Positions 6,600-14,782 of a stretch of DNA of 64,000 bases are shown piece by piece. A model generated the notes under the pieces. It ran no database searches. It worked only from the letters and a program-made list of their open reading frames with translations, and was not told the DNA's origin. The DNA is from JALZKA01 sp963725035 (GTDB lineage: Bacteria > Actinomycetota > Thermoleophilia > Solirubrobacterales > 70-9). The translations under genes and the position numbers were made by a program. Each line of letters starts with the position of its first letter. Positions within the stretch are counted from its first letter, which is position 1. The stretch covers positions 310,001 through 374,000 of the forward strand of contig CAVRWX010000018.1 of assembly GCA_963725035.1 (NCBI GenBank). Direction: 5' to 3'.

Positions 6600-9182
6600 T
6601 TACTCGTACTGAAGCGCCTCGATCACGTCGAGCCGTGACGCGCGCCGGGCTGGCCGGATCGCGGCGAGGACGCCCAGGATGATCGCCGCGACGAGGACGA
6701 CGAACGGCAGCACGACCGGCACCGACAGGATGAGTCCCTCGTCCTTGAGCGCCTGAACAGCCGCGATCGCAAGCCCCAGGCCGACCACGGTGCCGACGAT
6801 CGTCCCCAGCAGGGCGTTGATCACCGACTCGTAGCGGACCATGCGCCGCACCTGGCTGCGCGAGGTGCCGATCGCCCGAAGCATCCCCAGCTCGCGCGTG
6901 CGCTCGAGGATCGTCAGGGCGAGCGTGTTCACAACGCCGAAGATCGAGATGATCACCGACAGGCCCAGCAGGACGTAGATGAGCGCGACGAGTTGGTTGA
7001 TCTGATCGGCCTGGTCGGCCTTGATCTGGGCCTGGTCGCGCGTCTCGGTGTCGGGGAAGCTCTCCTCCAAGAACGCGTCCACGCTCTCACGGGTGGCATC
7101 GGGATCGGCGCCCTCGGCGTAGGAGAGGAGCAGGGTGGCGTCCTGGTTTGCGCCCAGCACATCGCGCGTCGTGTCGCGCGGAATAGCCAGGGAGAGAACG
7201 ACCAGCCCTGCCGTGTCCTCGACGCTCCCGACTACCGTGACCGCGACGCTCTCGCCGTTCGGACCGGTGAGCGTCACGACGTCGCCGACCTCGACGCCGT
7301 TGTCCTCGGCCCAGCCGACCTCCACGATCGCCTCGTCGGGCGCAAGCCCCGTCAGCGTCTCTTCGTCGCCTTCGACGAAGTCAAGGTTGAAGACCTGGCC
7401 CGCCGCCTCGGGCTCGAGGCCGGTGATCAGGTCGTCGTCTCCGGCAACGTCGATGAGCACGGGCAGGTTCACGGTCGGCGCGACGACTCCGACCCCGTCG
7501 ATCTCCGCGACCTCGTCGCTGATCCGCGAGGGGATGGGAGAGAAGCCGTCCTTGTTGAGCACCGCCAGGTCGCCCGCAATCTGCTCGTCGATCGCGTCGT
7601 TCAGCGACGCCTTGAGCGAAGCCGAGAAGACCCCCACGAACACCACCAGGGCCACCCCGATCATCAGCGCCGCGGCTGTCGTGGCGGTGCGCTGGGGCTC
7701 GCGTTGCGCGTTCTCCCGCGCCAGGCGCCCTGTGACGCCGCGCAGCTTCTCGATTGGCGCGCCGATCACGCTCACGATCGGCGGCACGAACCGGCTGCCG
7801 AGCATCGCCAGCGCGATGAACAGAAGGACCAGGCCGCCGCCCATCTCCGCAAGCGCGCCGCCCTCTTCCTCGGTGACGAACAGGCCCAGCCCCAACAGAA
7901 CGAGCGCGAGCGTCAGCAACACGCCGGCGATGATCGTGCGGACCCGCGACGTGCGCACCTGGATCTCGGTCGAGCCGCCGCCCTCGCGGAGCGCCTCGAG
8001 CGGCGCGACCCGCGTTGCCCGCACCGCGGGGATCATCGCGGCGACGATCGTCGAGAGGATGCCGACGAGCAGGGGCCAGAAGACGCTCTCGAACGTGAGC
8101 CGCAGGCTCGTCACAGGCAGCTCGAAGCCGCTCGCCCCGAACATCAGCTTGATGAGCTCGACGAACACGAAGCCGCCCGCGATCCCGAGCAGCGAGGCCA
8201 GGACGCCGATCAGCGCCGCCTCGGCCAGGACCGCGCCCAGAACCTGTCGCGACGAGGCGCCGAGCGTCCGCAGCATCGCGAACTCCTTGGTCCGCTGAAC
8301 GACGGTGATCGAGAACGTGTTGAAGATCAGGAAGCCGCCGACGAAGACGGAGATCCCAGCGAAGACGAGAAGCGCGGTTGTGAGGAACGAGAAGCCCTCC
8401 TGGATGTCGCCGGCGTCCTCGGCCGCGGTCTCGATGCCCGTCATCACGTCGAACTTGGGCCCGACCGCCTTCTGCACCCGAGGTGCGAGCTCCTCCGGAG
8501 TCGTGCCCGCCGCGGCCGCGATGTCGATCTCGTCGAAGCGGCCCTCCTTGCCGGTCAGGCGCTGCGCCTCCTCCAGCGTGAACTGGGCGAGGCTCGCGCC
8601 CAGCGACGTCTCGCCGGAGCCGAACTGCGTGAGCCCGACGATCGTGTACTCGCTGGCACCTGCGTCGCCCGTGATCGTGACGGTGTCGCCGAGCTCGAAG
8701 TCCTCGTCTTCGGCCGAGTCAGCGTCGATCGCCACCTCGTCCGCAGCGTCGGGGCTTTCGCCTTCGACAACGGTGAGCGCGTCGAACTCGTCCGTATCGA
8801 CCGTCGAGAGCGCGATGTGGGGTGGACCGCCGGAGGGAGGCCCGATCCGCTCGCCGTCGTCGCCCAGGATCGCGATCCGCACGTCAGCGATCACGCCCTC
8901 GGCGGACTCGACGCCATCGACCTTCTGGACGGTGTCCAGGATCGAGTCCTCGAAGCCGGCCTGCGGGCCCTGGTCGAACGGGTCGTCGACCACGGTGGCC
9001 TCGCGCACCGTGACGTCGATGCCCGCGTTGACCTCGCCGAAGAGGTTGTCGAACGAGCGGTTGACGGACTCGGAGATGAAGAGCGTCCCCGAGATCATCG
9101 AGACGCCGAAGAAGACCGAGGAGGCGGTCGAGATGGCGCGGAACTTCCGCGCGAAGAGGTTGCGTATCGCGAGGGAGAGCAC
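6600..9182 (-). CDS. ABC transporter permease, FtsX/MacB type
   Basis: An 860-residue inner-membrane permease with duplicated architecture: an N-terminal helix (about 15-37), a large extracytoplasmic MacB-like domain (about 40-260), an FtsX unit (about 270-400), two central helices, a second extracytoplasmic domain (about 520-730) and a C-terminal FtsX unit ending RASRLDVIEALQYE. The ATPase gene at 9189 lies 6 bases upstream in the same direction, so together they form a complete type VII (mechanotransmission) ABC system. Such systems export lipoproteins, peptides or drugs, or transmit signals. The substrate is not evident. Confidence 0.93.
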   Translation of the reverse strand: MLSLAIRNLFARKFRAISTASSVFFGVSMISGTLFISESVNRSFDNLFGEVNAGIDVTVREATVVDDPFDQGPQAGFEDSILDTVQKVDGVESAEGVIADVRIAILGDDGERIGPPSGGPPHIALSTVDTDEFDALTVVEGESPDAADEVAIDADSAEDEDFELGDTVTITGDAGASEYTIVGLTQFGSGETSLGASLAQFTLEEAQRLTGKEGRFDEIDIAAAAGTTPEELAPRVQKAVGPKFDVMTGIETAAEDAGDIQEGFSFLTTALLVFAGISVFVGGFLIFNTFSITVVQRTKEFAMLRTLGASSRQVLGAVLAEAALIGVLASLLGIAGGFVFVELIKLMFGASGFELPVTSLRLTFESVFWPLLVGILSTIVAAMIPAVRATRVAPLEALREGGGSTEIQVRTSRVRTIIAGVLLTLALVLLGLGLFVTEEEGGALAEMGGGLVLLFIALAMLGSRFVPPIVSVIGAPIEKLRGVTGRLARENAQREPQRTATTAAALMIGVALVVFVGVFSASLKASLNDAIDEQIAGDLAVLNKDGFSPIPSRISDEVAEIDGVGVVAPTVNLPVLIDVAGDDDLITGLEPEAAGQVFNLDFVEGDEETLTGLAPDEAIVEVGWAEDNGVEVGDVVTLTGPNGESVAVTVVGSVEDTAGLVVLSLAIPRDTTRDVLGANQDATLLLSYAEGADPDATRESVDAFLEESFPDTETRDQAQIKADQADQINQLVALIYVLLGLSVIISIFGVVNTLALTILERTRELGMLRAIGTSRSQVRRMVRYESVINALLGTIVGTVVGLGLAIAAVQALKDEGLILSVPVVLPFVVLVAAIILGVLAAIRPARRASRLDVIEALQYE

Positions 9183-9188
9183 GACGCG

Positions 9189-9935
9189 CTAGACGGAGCG
9201 CATGAGCTCGAGGACCTGGTCCTCGCCCTGGACCGCAGTGTCCTGGGCCACCTTGCCGTCGACCAGGAGCACCAGGCGATCCGCGTAGGAGGCCACCCGC
9301 GAGTCGTGCGTCACGACCACGACGGTGCGTCCCAGCTCGTCCACCGAGCGCCGGAGGAGCTCAAGCACCTGCGACGAGGACGTCGAGTCGAGGTTGCCGG
9401 TGGGCTCGTCGGCGAACACGACCGCGGGCTTCGAGATCAGCGCACGGGCGACTGCGACGCGCTGTTGCTGGCCGCCAGAGAGCTCGGCGGGGCGGTGCTT
9501 TCGCCGGTCGGCGATGCCCACGGTCTGAAGGAGCTGCTCGAGCCATTCCTGGTCGGCGTCCTTGCCCGCGATCCGCATCGGCAGGGTCACGTTCTCCTCC
9601 GCAGACAGGACCGGGATCAGGTTGAAGAACTGGAAGATGAAGCCGAGCTTGTCGCGGCGGAGCTCGGTCAGCTCGGTGTCCTTGAGAGCGGTGATCTCCG
9701 TGCCGTCGACCCAGGCGCGGCCGTCGGTCGGCCGGTCGAGCCCCGCCAGGACGTGCATGAGGGTCGATTTGCCCGAGCCCGACGGCCCGACGATCGACGT
9801 CAGCTGCCCGTGGGGGAACTCGAGCGAGACGTCGTCGACCGCCAGGACTGATGCCTCGCCCTCGCCGTAGCGCTTGCTGAGGTCTTCACAGTGAACAGCG
9901 GAGCCGTTAGTCGAAGAAGTCACCCCTTCATTCAT
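9189..9935 (-). CDS. ABC transporter ATP-binding protein, LolD/MacB family
   Basis: A 248-residue ATPase with Walker A GPSGSGKST, the family-specific segment FQFFNLIPVLSAEENV, signature LSGGQQQRVAVARAL and Walker B VVFADEPTGNLD. It is the motor for the adjacent FtsX-type permease at 6600-9182; the 6-base spacing indicates co-transcription. No membrane-fusion protein is present nearby. Confidence 0.95.
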   Translation of the reverse strand: MNEGVTSSTNGSAVHCEDLSKRYGEGEASVLAVDDVSLEFPHGQLTSIVGPSGSGKSTLMHVLAGLDRPTDGRAWVDGTEITALKDTELTELRRDKLGFIFQFFNLIPVLSAEENVTLPMRIAGKDADQEWLEQLLQTVGIADRRKHRPAELSGGQQQRVAVARALISKPAVVFADEPTGNLDSTSSSQVLELLRRSVDELGRTVVVVTHDSRVASYADRLVLLVDGKVAQDTAVQGEDQVLELMRSV

Positions 9936-9961
9936 AGCGAGGCGGCGTCGGCGGCGACTGT

Positions 9962-10024
9962 GGGCTCAGACCCCCTCAGTTGCCTTGGTTCTTCTTTTCC
10001 TTCTTGTTTTTGGGGTCAGACCCC
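9962..10024. repeat. Pair of GGGGTCAGACCCC palindromes (family B)
   Basis: GGGCTCAGACCCCC (9962-9975) and GGGGTCAGACCCC (10012-10024) are near-identical palindromes 36 bases apart. The sequence between them and on to about 10080 is pyrimidine-rich on the plus strand. On the minus strand it reads as a Lys/Glu/Asp-rich open frame (see the hydrolase entry), so the second copy would be translated as PGSDP. Confidence 0.65.
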
Positions 10025-10075
10025 GGCTTCTTGTCCTTCTTCTCGTCCTTCTTCGGCTTGTCCTTGGCGCCGATC

Positions 10076-11071
10076 TCATCCCCGCTCTTTCCTTTGCGCG
10101 GGCTGAGGGTCGGTCTCGGGCGGGACCGAGAAGCGATCGAGTAGCTCCGCCACCTCTTCGGGCTTTTCGACCTGGGGGGCGTGGCCTGCGTCTTCGATCA
10201 GCTCGGTCTGGACTCCCGGGACGCCGGAGTAGCCCTCGATGGACTCCTCCGCGTCGAGGATCTGGTCTTCGGCGCCGAAGATCACAAGCAGCGGCACCGG
10301 CGTCTGCCTGAAACGCTCGTCCAGCGGCAGCTCTGTCGTGTAGTCGTCGGTTTCGGCTGGCGCCTCGTCGTACGAGGTGTAGGTCATCGAGCGGAAGTCG
10401 TCGACGACCTGGTCGGGGTTTTCGAATCCTTCCTCGACTTCGTAGCCGGGTGCGAAGGCCTCCTTGAAGCCGTTCTCGATCGCGAAGTCAGGCGTGAGGC
10501 GCCACATCGCTTCGCCGAGGACCGGCGTATAGCTGAGCTGCGCCAGGAAGGGCAGGCCATCGCCGAAATCCTCCGTGTTCGGCGCCATGTCGATCATCAC
10601 CGCGCGGTCCACGAGCTGAGAGGCCTGCTCGGCGAGCGATGCCGTAACCGCTCCGCCCATCGAGTTGCCCGCGACGAGCGCGCCTTGGACATCGAGCTCG
10701 TTCAGCGCCTCTGCGACGAGCGAGGCCTGCTCGGGAATCGAGTAGCCCGACTCCGGCTTCTCGGAGCCGCCGAAGCCGAGGAGGTCGATGCGGATCACCC
10801 GATGGTCCTCAGCCAGAAGCGGCTCGATGGCGTCGAACCAGTGGAGCGAGTTCGCGTAGCCGTGCAGGAGCACGATCGGCTGACCGTCGGCCTCGCCCGA
10901 GTCGGTCACCTGGACGTTCCCGGTCGAGAGCTCCAGGATCTGCCCGTCCTCGACGGTCGTCTCAGCCTCCTTCGTCTGGCTCTGCGTCGTAACGGTGTTC
11001 ACGGCCAAGAGCACAGCGAGCAGGGCGAGGAGCCCCAAGAGGACCTTCCAGCGGCGCTTCAGAACAACCAC
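10076..11071 (-). CDS. Membrane-anchored alpha/beta hydrolase
   Basis: A 331-residue protein with an N-terminal hydrophobic anchor (VLLGLLALLAVLLAV) followed by an alpha/beta hydrolase fold. The oxyanion region is LLHGYANS, the nucleophile elbow is GNSMGGA (Ser about 134), the acid lies in VIFGAEDQILD and the His in IEDAGHAPQVEKP. It probably acts on an ester or C-C bond outside the membrane; the substrate is unknown. The open frame stops at 10076. A one-base shift near 10095 would instead continue into a strongly charged Lys-rich tail ending at 9976, so the annotated C-terminus may be artefactual. Confidence 0.85.
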   Translation of the reverse strand: MVVLKRRWKVLLGLLALLAVLLAVNTVTTQSQTKEAETTVEDGQILELSTGNVQVTDSGEADGQPIVLLHGYANSLHWFDAIEPLLAEDHRVIRIDLLGFGGSEKPESGYSIPEQASLVAEALNELDVQGALVAGNSMGGAVTASLAEQASQLVDRAVMIDMAPNTEDFGDGLPFLAQLSYTPVLGEAMWRLTPDFAIENGFKEAFAPGYEVEEGFENPDQVVDDFRSMTYTSYDEAPAETDDYTTELPLDERFRQTPVPLLVIFGAEDQILDAEESIEGYSGVPGVQTELIEDAGHAPQVEKPEEVAELLDRFSVPPETDPQPAQRKERG

Positions 11072-11113
11072 CTACACGTGCTGCTTTCGCAGCTAAAGCT
11101 GCTCATCCCCGAA

Positions 11114-11692
11114 TTAACTCTCTTTTGGACCAAGTCCGAGCTCATCCGAGCGCGCGGCCATCGCGTCGATCACGAACTGGACGTGCTCGTCGAAGTCGAC
11201 GCCGAGCTCCTCAGCGCCCTCGCGCACCTCGTCGCGGTTGACGCCTGCCGCGAAGGAAGGCTGCTTGAGCTTCTTCTTCACGGACTTGGGCGCCATGCCC
11301 TCGATGCCGGTGGGACGCACCAGGGCGCAGGCCGCGACGAACCCGGAGAGCTCGTCGACGGCGAAGAGCGCCTTGGCCATCTGCGTCTCGCGCGGGACGC
11401 CCAAGAAGGTCGCGTGGCCCGCGACGGCGTCGATGATGTCCTGCGGCCAGCCCTTCTCTTCGAACAGGCGGAGCGCGGTGCGCGGATGCCCGTTCTCGGT
11501 GTCTTCAAGGTCTGGAAACCGCTCGTAGTCGAGGTCGTGAACTAGCCCGGTGACGGCCCATTTCTCGGTGTCTTCCGAGTACTTCTCGGCATAGGCCACC
11601 ATCGCGGCCTCGACGCCGAGCAAGTGCTTGCGCAGCGAGTCGCTGGTGACCCACTCGCAGACCAGTTCCCAGGCTTCCTCACGGGTCGGCAT
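11114..11692 (-). CDS. HD-domain phosphohydrolase-like protein
   Basis: 192 residues starting MPTREEAWELVCEWV. It carries the HD signature TGLVHDLDYE (about residues 50-59), an upstream His in the first helix (SLRKHLLGVEAAM) and the downstream helix DAVAGHATFLGVP, consistent with a small metal-dependent HD hydrolase. Longer upstream extensions would run across murA and are rejected. The ATG at 11692 is divergent from murA with a 22-base gap. Substrate unknown. Confidence 0.85.
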   Translation of the reverse strand: MPTREEAWELVCEWVTSDSLRKHLLGVEAAMVAYAEKYSEDTEKWAVTGLVHDLDYERFPDLEDTENGHPRTALRLFEEKGWPQDIIDAVAGHATFLGVPRETQMAKALFAVDELSGFVAACALVRPTGIEGMAPKSVKKKLKQPSFAAGVNRDEVREGAEELGVDFDEHVQFVIDAMAARSDELGLGPKES

Positions 11693-11714
11693 GTCCCGTA
11701 GGCTAACCCCGGTC

Positions 11715-13019
11715 ATGGCGGACAAATTCGTAATCGACGGCGGCCAGCCCCTCACGGGCGAGATCACCGCTGCAGGAAACAAGAACGCGGCTTTGCCGAT
11801 CCTCGCCGCCTGCCTGCTCACCGAGGAGGAGGTCCGCCTCTCAAACGTGCCGCGAATCCGCGACACGGAGGCCCAGATCGCGATCCTGGAAGGTCTGGGA
11901 GTCCAGGCGGAGTGGGGATCCGACCACGAGCTGCGCCTCGACGCCTCAGGCGTCACCGATGTTTCGCCCGACGAGGCTCTCTCGGCACGAATCCGCGCGT
12001 CGTTCCTGCTCGCGGGGCCGCTCCTGGCCCGCTTCGGCGAGGCGCACATGCCGCCCCCCGGCGGCGACTTCATCGGGCGCCGGCGCCTCGACCCGCATCT
12101 CGACGCGTTCATCGATATGGGCGCGGACATCTCGGGCTCGCGGATGGTCGACATCACCGCCCCCGCGGGCGGGCTCAAGCCCTGCGCCGTCTTCATGGAC
12201 GAGCCGTCCGTGATGGGGACCGAGAACGCCCTGATGGCCGCGGCTCTGACTCCGGGTCCGACGACGCTTCAGAACGCCGCTTCGGAGCCACACGTCCAGG
12301 ACCTCGCGCGCCTGCTCGTGAAGATGGGCGCGAAGATCGACGGCATCGGCTCGAACGTCATGACCGTCCAGGGCCGCGACAAGCTGGGCGGCGCCGAGCA
12401 CCGGATCTGCCCCGATCACATCGAGGTCGGAAGCTTCATGGCGCTCGCGGCTGCGACCAAGGGGGACCTCCGCATACGCGACGCCGGCATCGATGACCTC
12501 CACATGATCCGCCGCGGCTTCGAGCGCGTGGGCCTCAAGACCGAGGCGGACGGCCCCGACCTCCTGGTGCCGCCCGGGCAGGACCTGCGCGTCCAGGACG
12601 ACCTGGGCGACGCGATCCCGAAGATCGAGGACGGCCCGTGGCCCGCCTTCCCGGCCGACCTCACCTCGATCGCCCTCGCCCTCGCCACTCAGGCTTCCGG
12701 CACCGTCCTCATCTTCGAGAAGATGTTCGAGAACCGCTTGTTCTTCGTGGACAAGCTCGTCGCAATGGGCGCTCGGATCACGTTGTGCGATCCCCACAGG
12801 GCGATCGTCAGCGGTCCGAGCCGGCTTCACGGTGAGCGAGTCGAAAGCCCCGACATCCGCGCCGGCATGGCGATCCTCATCGCGGCGCTCGCCGCGGAGG
12901 GGCGCTCCGAGATCGGCAACATCGTGCAGATCGACCGCGGGTACGAGTCGATCGACGAGCGCCTGCGCGGCCTGGGCGCGCGGATCGAGCGCGTCGCGGC
13001 CGACCGTGTCGCGGCATAA
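11715..13019 (+). CDS. murA: UDP-N-acetylglucosamine 1-carboxyvinyltransferase MurA (Cys-to-Asp variant)
   Basis: Catalyses the first committed step of peptidoglycan synthesis: enolpyruvyl transfer from PEP to UDP-GlcNAc in the cytosol. The 434-residue protein starts MADKFVIDGGQPLTGEI and has the Lys/Asn pair in AAGNKNAALPIL and late motifs such as EKMFENRLFFVDKL. The active-site loop reads PPPGGDFIGRRRLD, with Asp where Escherichia coli MurA has Cys115 (PGGCxIG). This is the natural substitution of mycobacterial MurA, associated there with fosfomycin insensitivity. The ATG at 11715 is preferred over in-frame upstream starts that would overlap the divergent HD gene. Confidence 0.96.
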   Translation: MADKFVIDGGQPLTGEITAAGNKNAALPILAACLLTEEEVRLSNVPRIRDTEAQIAILEGLGVQAEWGSDHELRLDASGVTDVSPDEALSARIRASFLLAGPLLARFGEAHMPPPGGDFIGRRRLDPHLDAFIDMGADISGSRMVDITAPAGGLKPCAVFMDEPSVMGTENALMAAALTPGPTTLQNAASEPHVQDLARLLVKMGAKIDGIGSNVMTVQGRDKLGGAEHRICPDHIEVGSFMALAAATKGDLRIRDAGIDDLHMIRRGFERVGLKTEADGPDLLVPPGQDLRVQDDLGDAIPKIEDGPWPAFPADLTSIALALATQASGTVLIFEKMFENRLFFVDKLVAMGARITLCDPHRAIVSGPSRLHGERVESPDIRAGMAILIAALAAEGRSEIGNIVQIDRGYESIDERLRGLGARIERVAADRVAA

Positions 13020-13025
13020 CCGACC

Positions 13026-13091
13026 GGTGTCTGGCACCCGGTCCCTCTACGGCAAACCGAAGTGTGAGCAAACAATGAGGTGCCTGACACC
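13026..13091. repeat. REPIN-like element: two GGTGYCTGRCACC arms with a conserved core (family A, long form)
   Basis: Arm 1 GGTGTCTGGCACC (13026-13038) and arm 2 GGTGCCTGACACC (13079-13091) flank a 40-base core that begins CGGTCCCTCTACGGC (13039-13053) and contains CGAAGTGT. The same arms and core occur at 32363-32426. The element fills the murA-hisZ gap; arm 2 ends 24 bases before the hisZ ATG. Confidence 0.85.
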
Positions 13092-13115
13092 ACGACGCTG
13101 CGAGGTGCCTTGCCG

Positions 13116-14111
13116 ATGACGCATCCGATTCCCCCCGGGTCAAGAGACATCCTGCCCGACGAGATGCGGGAACTCCGCGCGCTCCAAGGCAGGCTTGCCG
13201 AGGTCTTCGAGAGCTTCGGGTACGGCGAGGTGGCGACACCGACGGTCGAGTTCGATGACGTGCTCGCAAAGGGCGGCGCGACCGGCGTGGCCGCGGCGCA
13301 CCGCTTCTTCGACGCCCAGGGACGCGTCCTCGCGATGCGCGCTGACGCGACGCTGCCCATCGCGCGTGTGGTGGCGAACCGCTACGCCTCGGCCGAGCCG
13401 CCGTTTCGCTTCTTCTACAACGCACGTGCCTACCGCTCCGTTCGCCCACAGCGCGGGCAGACCGGCGAGTTTTTCCAAGCGGGGGTCGAGCTGGTCGGCT
13501 CGCCCGCGCCCGACGGCACCGCCGAGGTCGTCGAAGTCCTGAGCGCCGCCCTTGACGCCGCAGGCCTCAACCGCGCAGTCATCGGCCTGGGCGACGCCGC
13601 CCTCTACGGCCAGCTCCTGACTGAGCTCGGTGTGGACGCGGACGAGCAGACGACGATCCTCGCGCTCCTCGCCTCGCGCGACCTGGTGGGGCTGGAGGCT
13701 GAGCTCGCCTCGCTCGGCCTGTCGGACGCGAGCAGCGAGCTCCTGCGCCGCATCCCGTCGTTACGGGGTGGGCCAGAGGTGCTCGACGAGGCGAAGAGCC
13801 TGGGTGGCGAGGCGGTTGCCAGGGCCGTCGAGCGCGTCATGGACACCTACGAGGCGATCGCCGCGCGAGGTATTGGCGAGCGCGTTCAGCTCGACCTCGG
13901 CCTCCTACGCGACCTCGGTTACTACACCGGCGCGATCCTTGAGGTCTACGACCCGGCGCTCGGCCACGTCCTCGGCGGCGGCGGGCGCTACGACGACCTG
14001 ATGGGCCGCTTCGGCCGGCCGCTGCCGGCGGTCGGGTTCGCGCTCTTCCTCGAGCGCCTCCACATCGCCCAGGCCGAGGAGGAGCGAATCGCCGAGGAGG
14101 GCTCGTCATGA
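13116..14111 (+). CDS. hisZ: ATP phosphoribosyltransferase regulatory subunit HisZ
   Basis: A HisRS-like catalytic-fold protein without aminoacylation activity; it partners the short HisG to form the active, feedback-regulated first enzyme of histidine synthesis. The sequence shows the class II fold (PIPPGSRDILPDEM; FRFFYNARAYRSVRPQRGQTGEF) and the reduced C-terminal motif VLGGGGRYDDLMGRFGRPLPAVGFAL. At about 331 residues it lacks the anticodon-binding domain of HisS. It overlaps hisG by 4 bases. The ATG at 13116 (MTHPIPPGSRD) is chosen; an upstream extension would run into the repeat element. Confidence 0.92.
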   Translation: MTHPIPPGSRDILPDEMRELRALQGRLAEVFESFGYGEVATPTVEFDDVLAKGGATGVAAAHRFFDAQGRVLAMRADATLPIARVVANRYASAEPPFRFFYNARAYRSVRPQRGQTGEFFQAGVELVGSPAPDGTAEVVEVLSAALDAAGLNRAVIGLGDAALYGQLLTELGVDADEQTTILALLASRDLVGLEAELASLGLSDASSELLRRIPSLRGGPEVLDEAKSLGGEAVARAVERVMDTYEAIAARGIGERVQLDLGLLRDLGYYTGAILEVYDPALGHVLGGGGRYDDLMGRFGRPLPAVGFALFLERLHIAQAEEERIAEEGSS

Positions 14112-14782
14112 GCGGTATCGCGCGGCCGACGGCAGCCATTCAGTCCGGGCCGCTGCGCATGGCGCTGCCTCGCGGCTCGCTGCTCGAAGAGACGCTCGAC
14201 GTCCTCGACCAGATCGGCGCGGACACCGCGGGCCTTCGCTCGGACTCGCGCTCGCTCATCTTCGAGACGGAGGACCTGACCTTCGTCACCATGCGCCCCT
14301 CCGACGTCCCGACCTACGTCGAGGCAGGCGCAGCCGACGTCGGGATCACCGGCAAGGACGTCCTGATGGAGCAGTCGGACCGCGTCTTCTACGAGCTTTC
14401 CGACCTGGGCTACGGCGGCTGCCGGATGGTGCTCGCCGGGCCCGACGGCGACGACCGCCTGAACGAGCAGGCGCGCCGCCTAGGTGCGCTCAGGATCGCC
14501 ACCAAGTACCCGCGGATCGCGCAGCGATTCTTCGAGGACACGGGCCGCGCCGCCGAGGTGATCGAGGTCAAGGGCTCGGTCGAGCTGGCGCCGATCTCTG
14601 GTCTCGCCGACGCGATCGTCGACCTGGTCGACACCGGAAGGACGCTCGAGGAGAACGGCTTGGTGGTCCGCGAGGTGATCGCCGTGTCCACAGCGCGCCT
14701 GATCGCAAACCGCGTCGCGCACAAGCTTCGCGCGACCGAGATCGACGATCTCGCGGAGCGCCTCAAGGGGGCGACGTCGTGA
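14108..14782 (+). CDS. hisG: ATP phosphoribosyltransferase catalytic subunit HisG, short form
   Basis: Catalyses condensation of ATP and PRPP. The 224-residue protein has MALPRGSLLEETLDVL at the N-terminus, the GITGKDVLME region and the PRPP-binding loop IVDLVDTGRTLEENGL. It lacks the C-terminal regulatory domain of long HisG enzymes, which fits the presence of hisZ immediately upstream. It overlaps both neighbours by 4 bases (ATGA and GTGA junctions). Confidence 0.96.
   Translation: MSGIARPTAAIQSGPLRMALPRGSLLEETLDVLDQIGADTAGLRSDSRSLIFETEDLTFVTMRPSDVPTYVEAGAADVGITGKDVLMEQSDRVFYELSDLGYGGCRMVLAGPDGDDRLNEQARRLGALRIATKYPRIAQRFFEDTGRAAEVIEVKGSVELAPISGLADAIVDLVDTGRTLEENGLVVREVIAVSTARLIANRVAHKLRATEIDDLAERLKGATS

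Noticed and set aside
6993..9851. A 952-codon open frame on the plus strand across the exporter genes
   Set aside because: It is antisense to the clearly real FtsX permease and ATPase, has no domain and is His/Arg/Asp-rich as expected for an antisense shadow in high-GC DNA.
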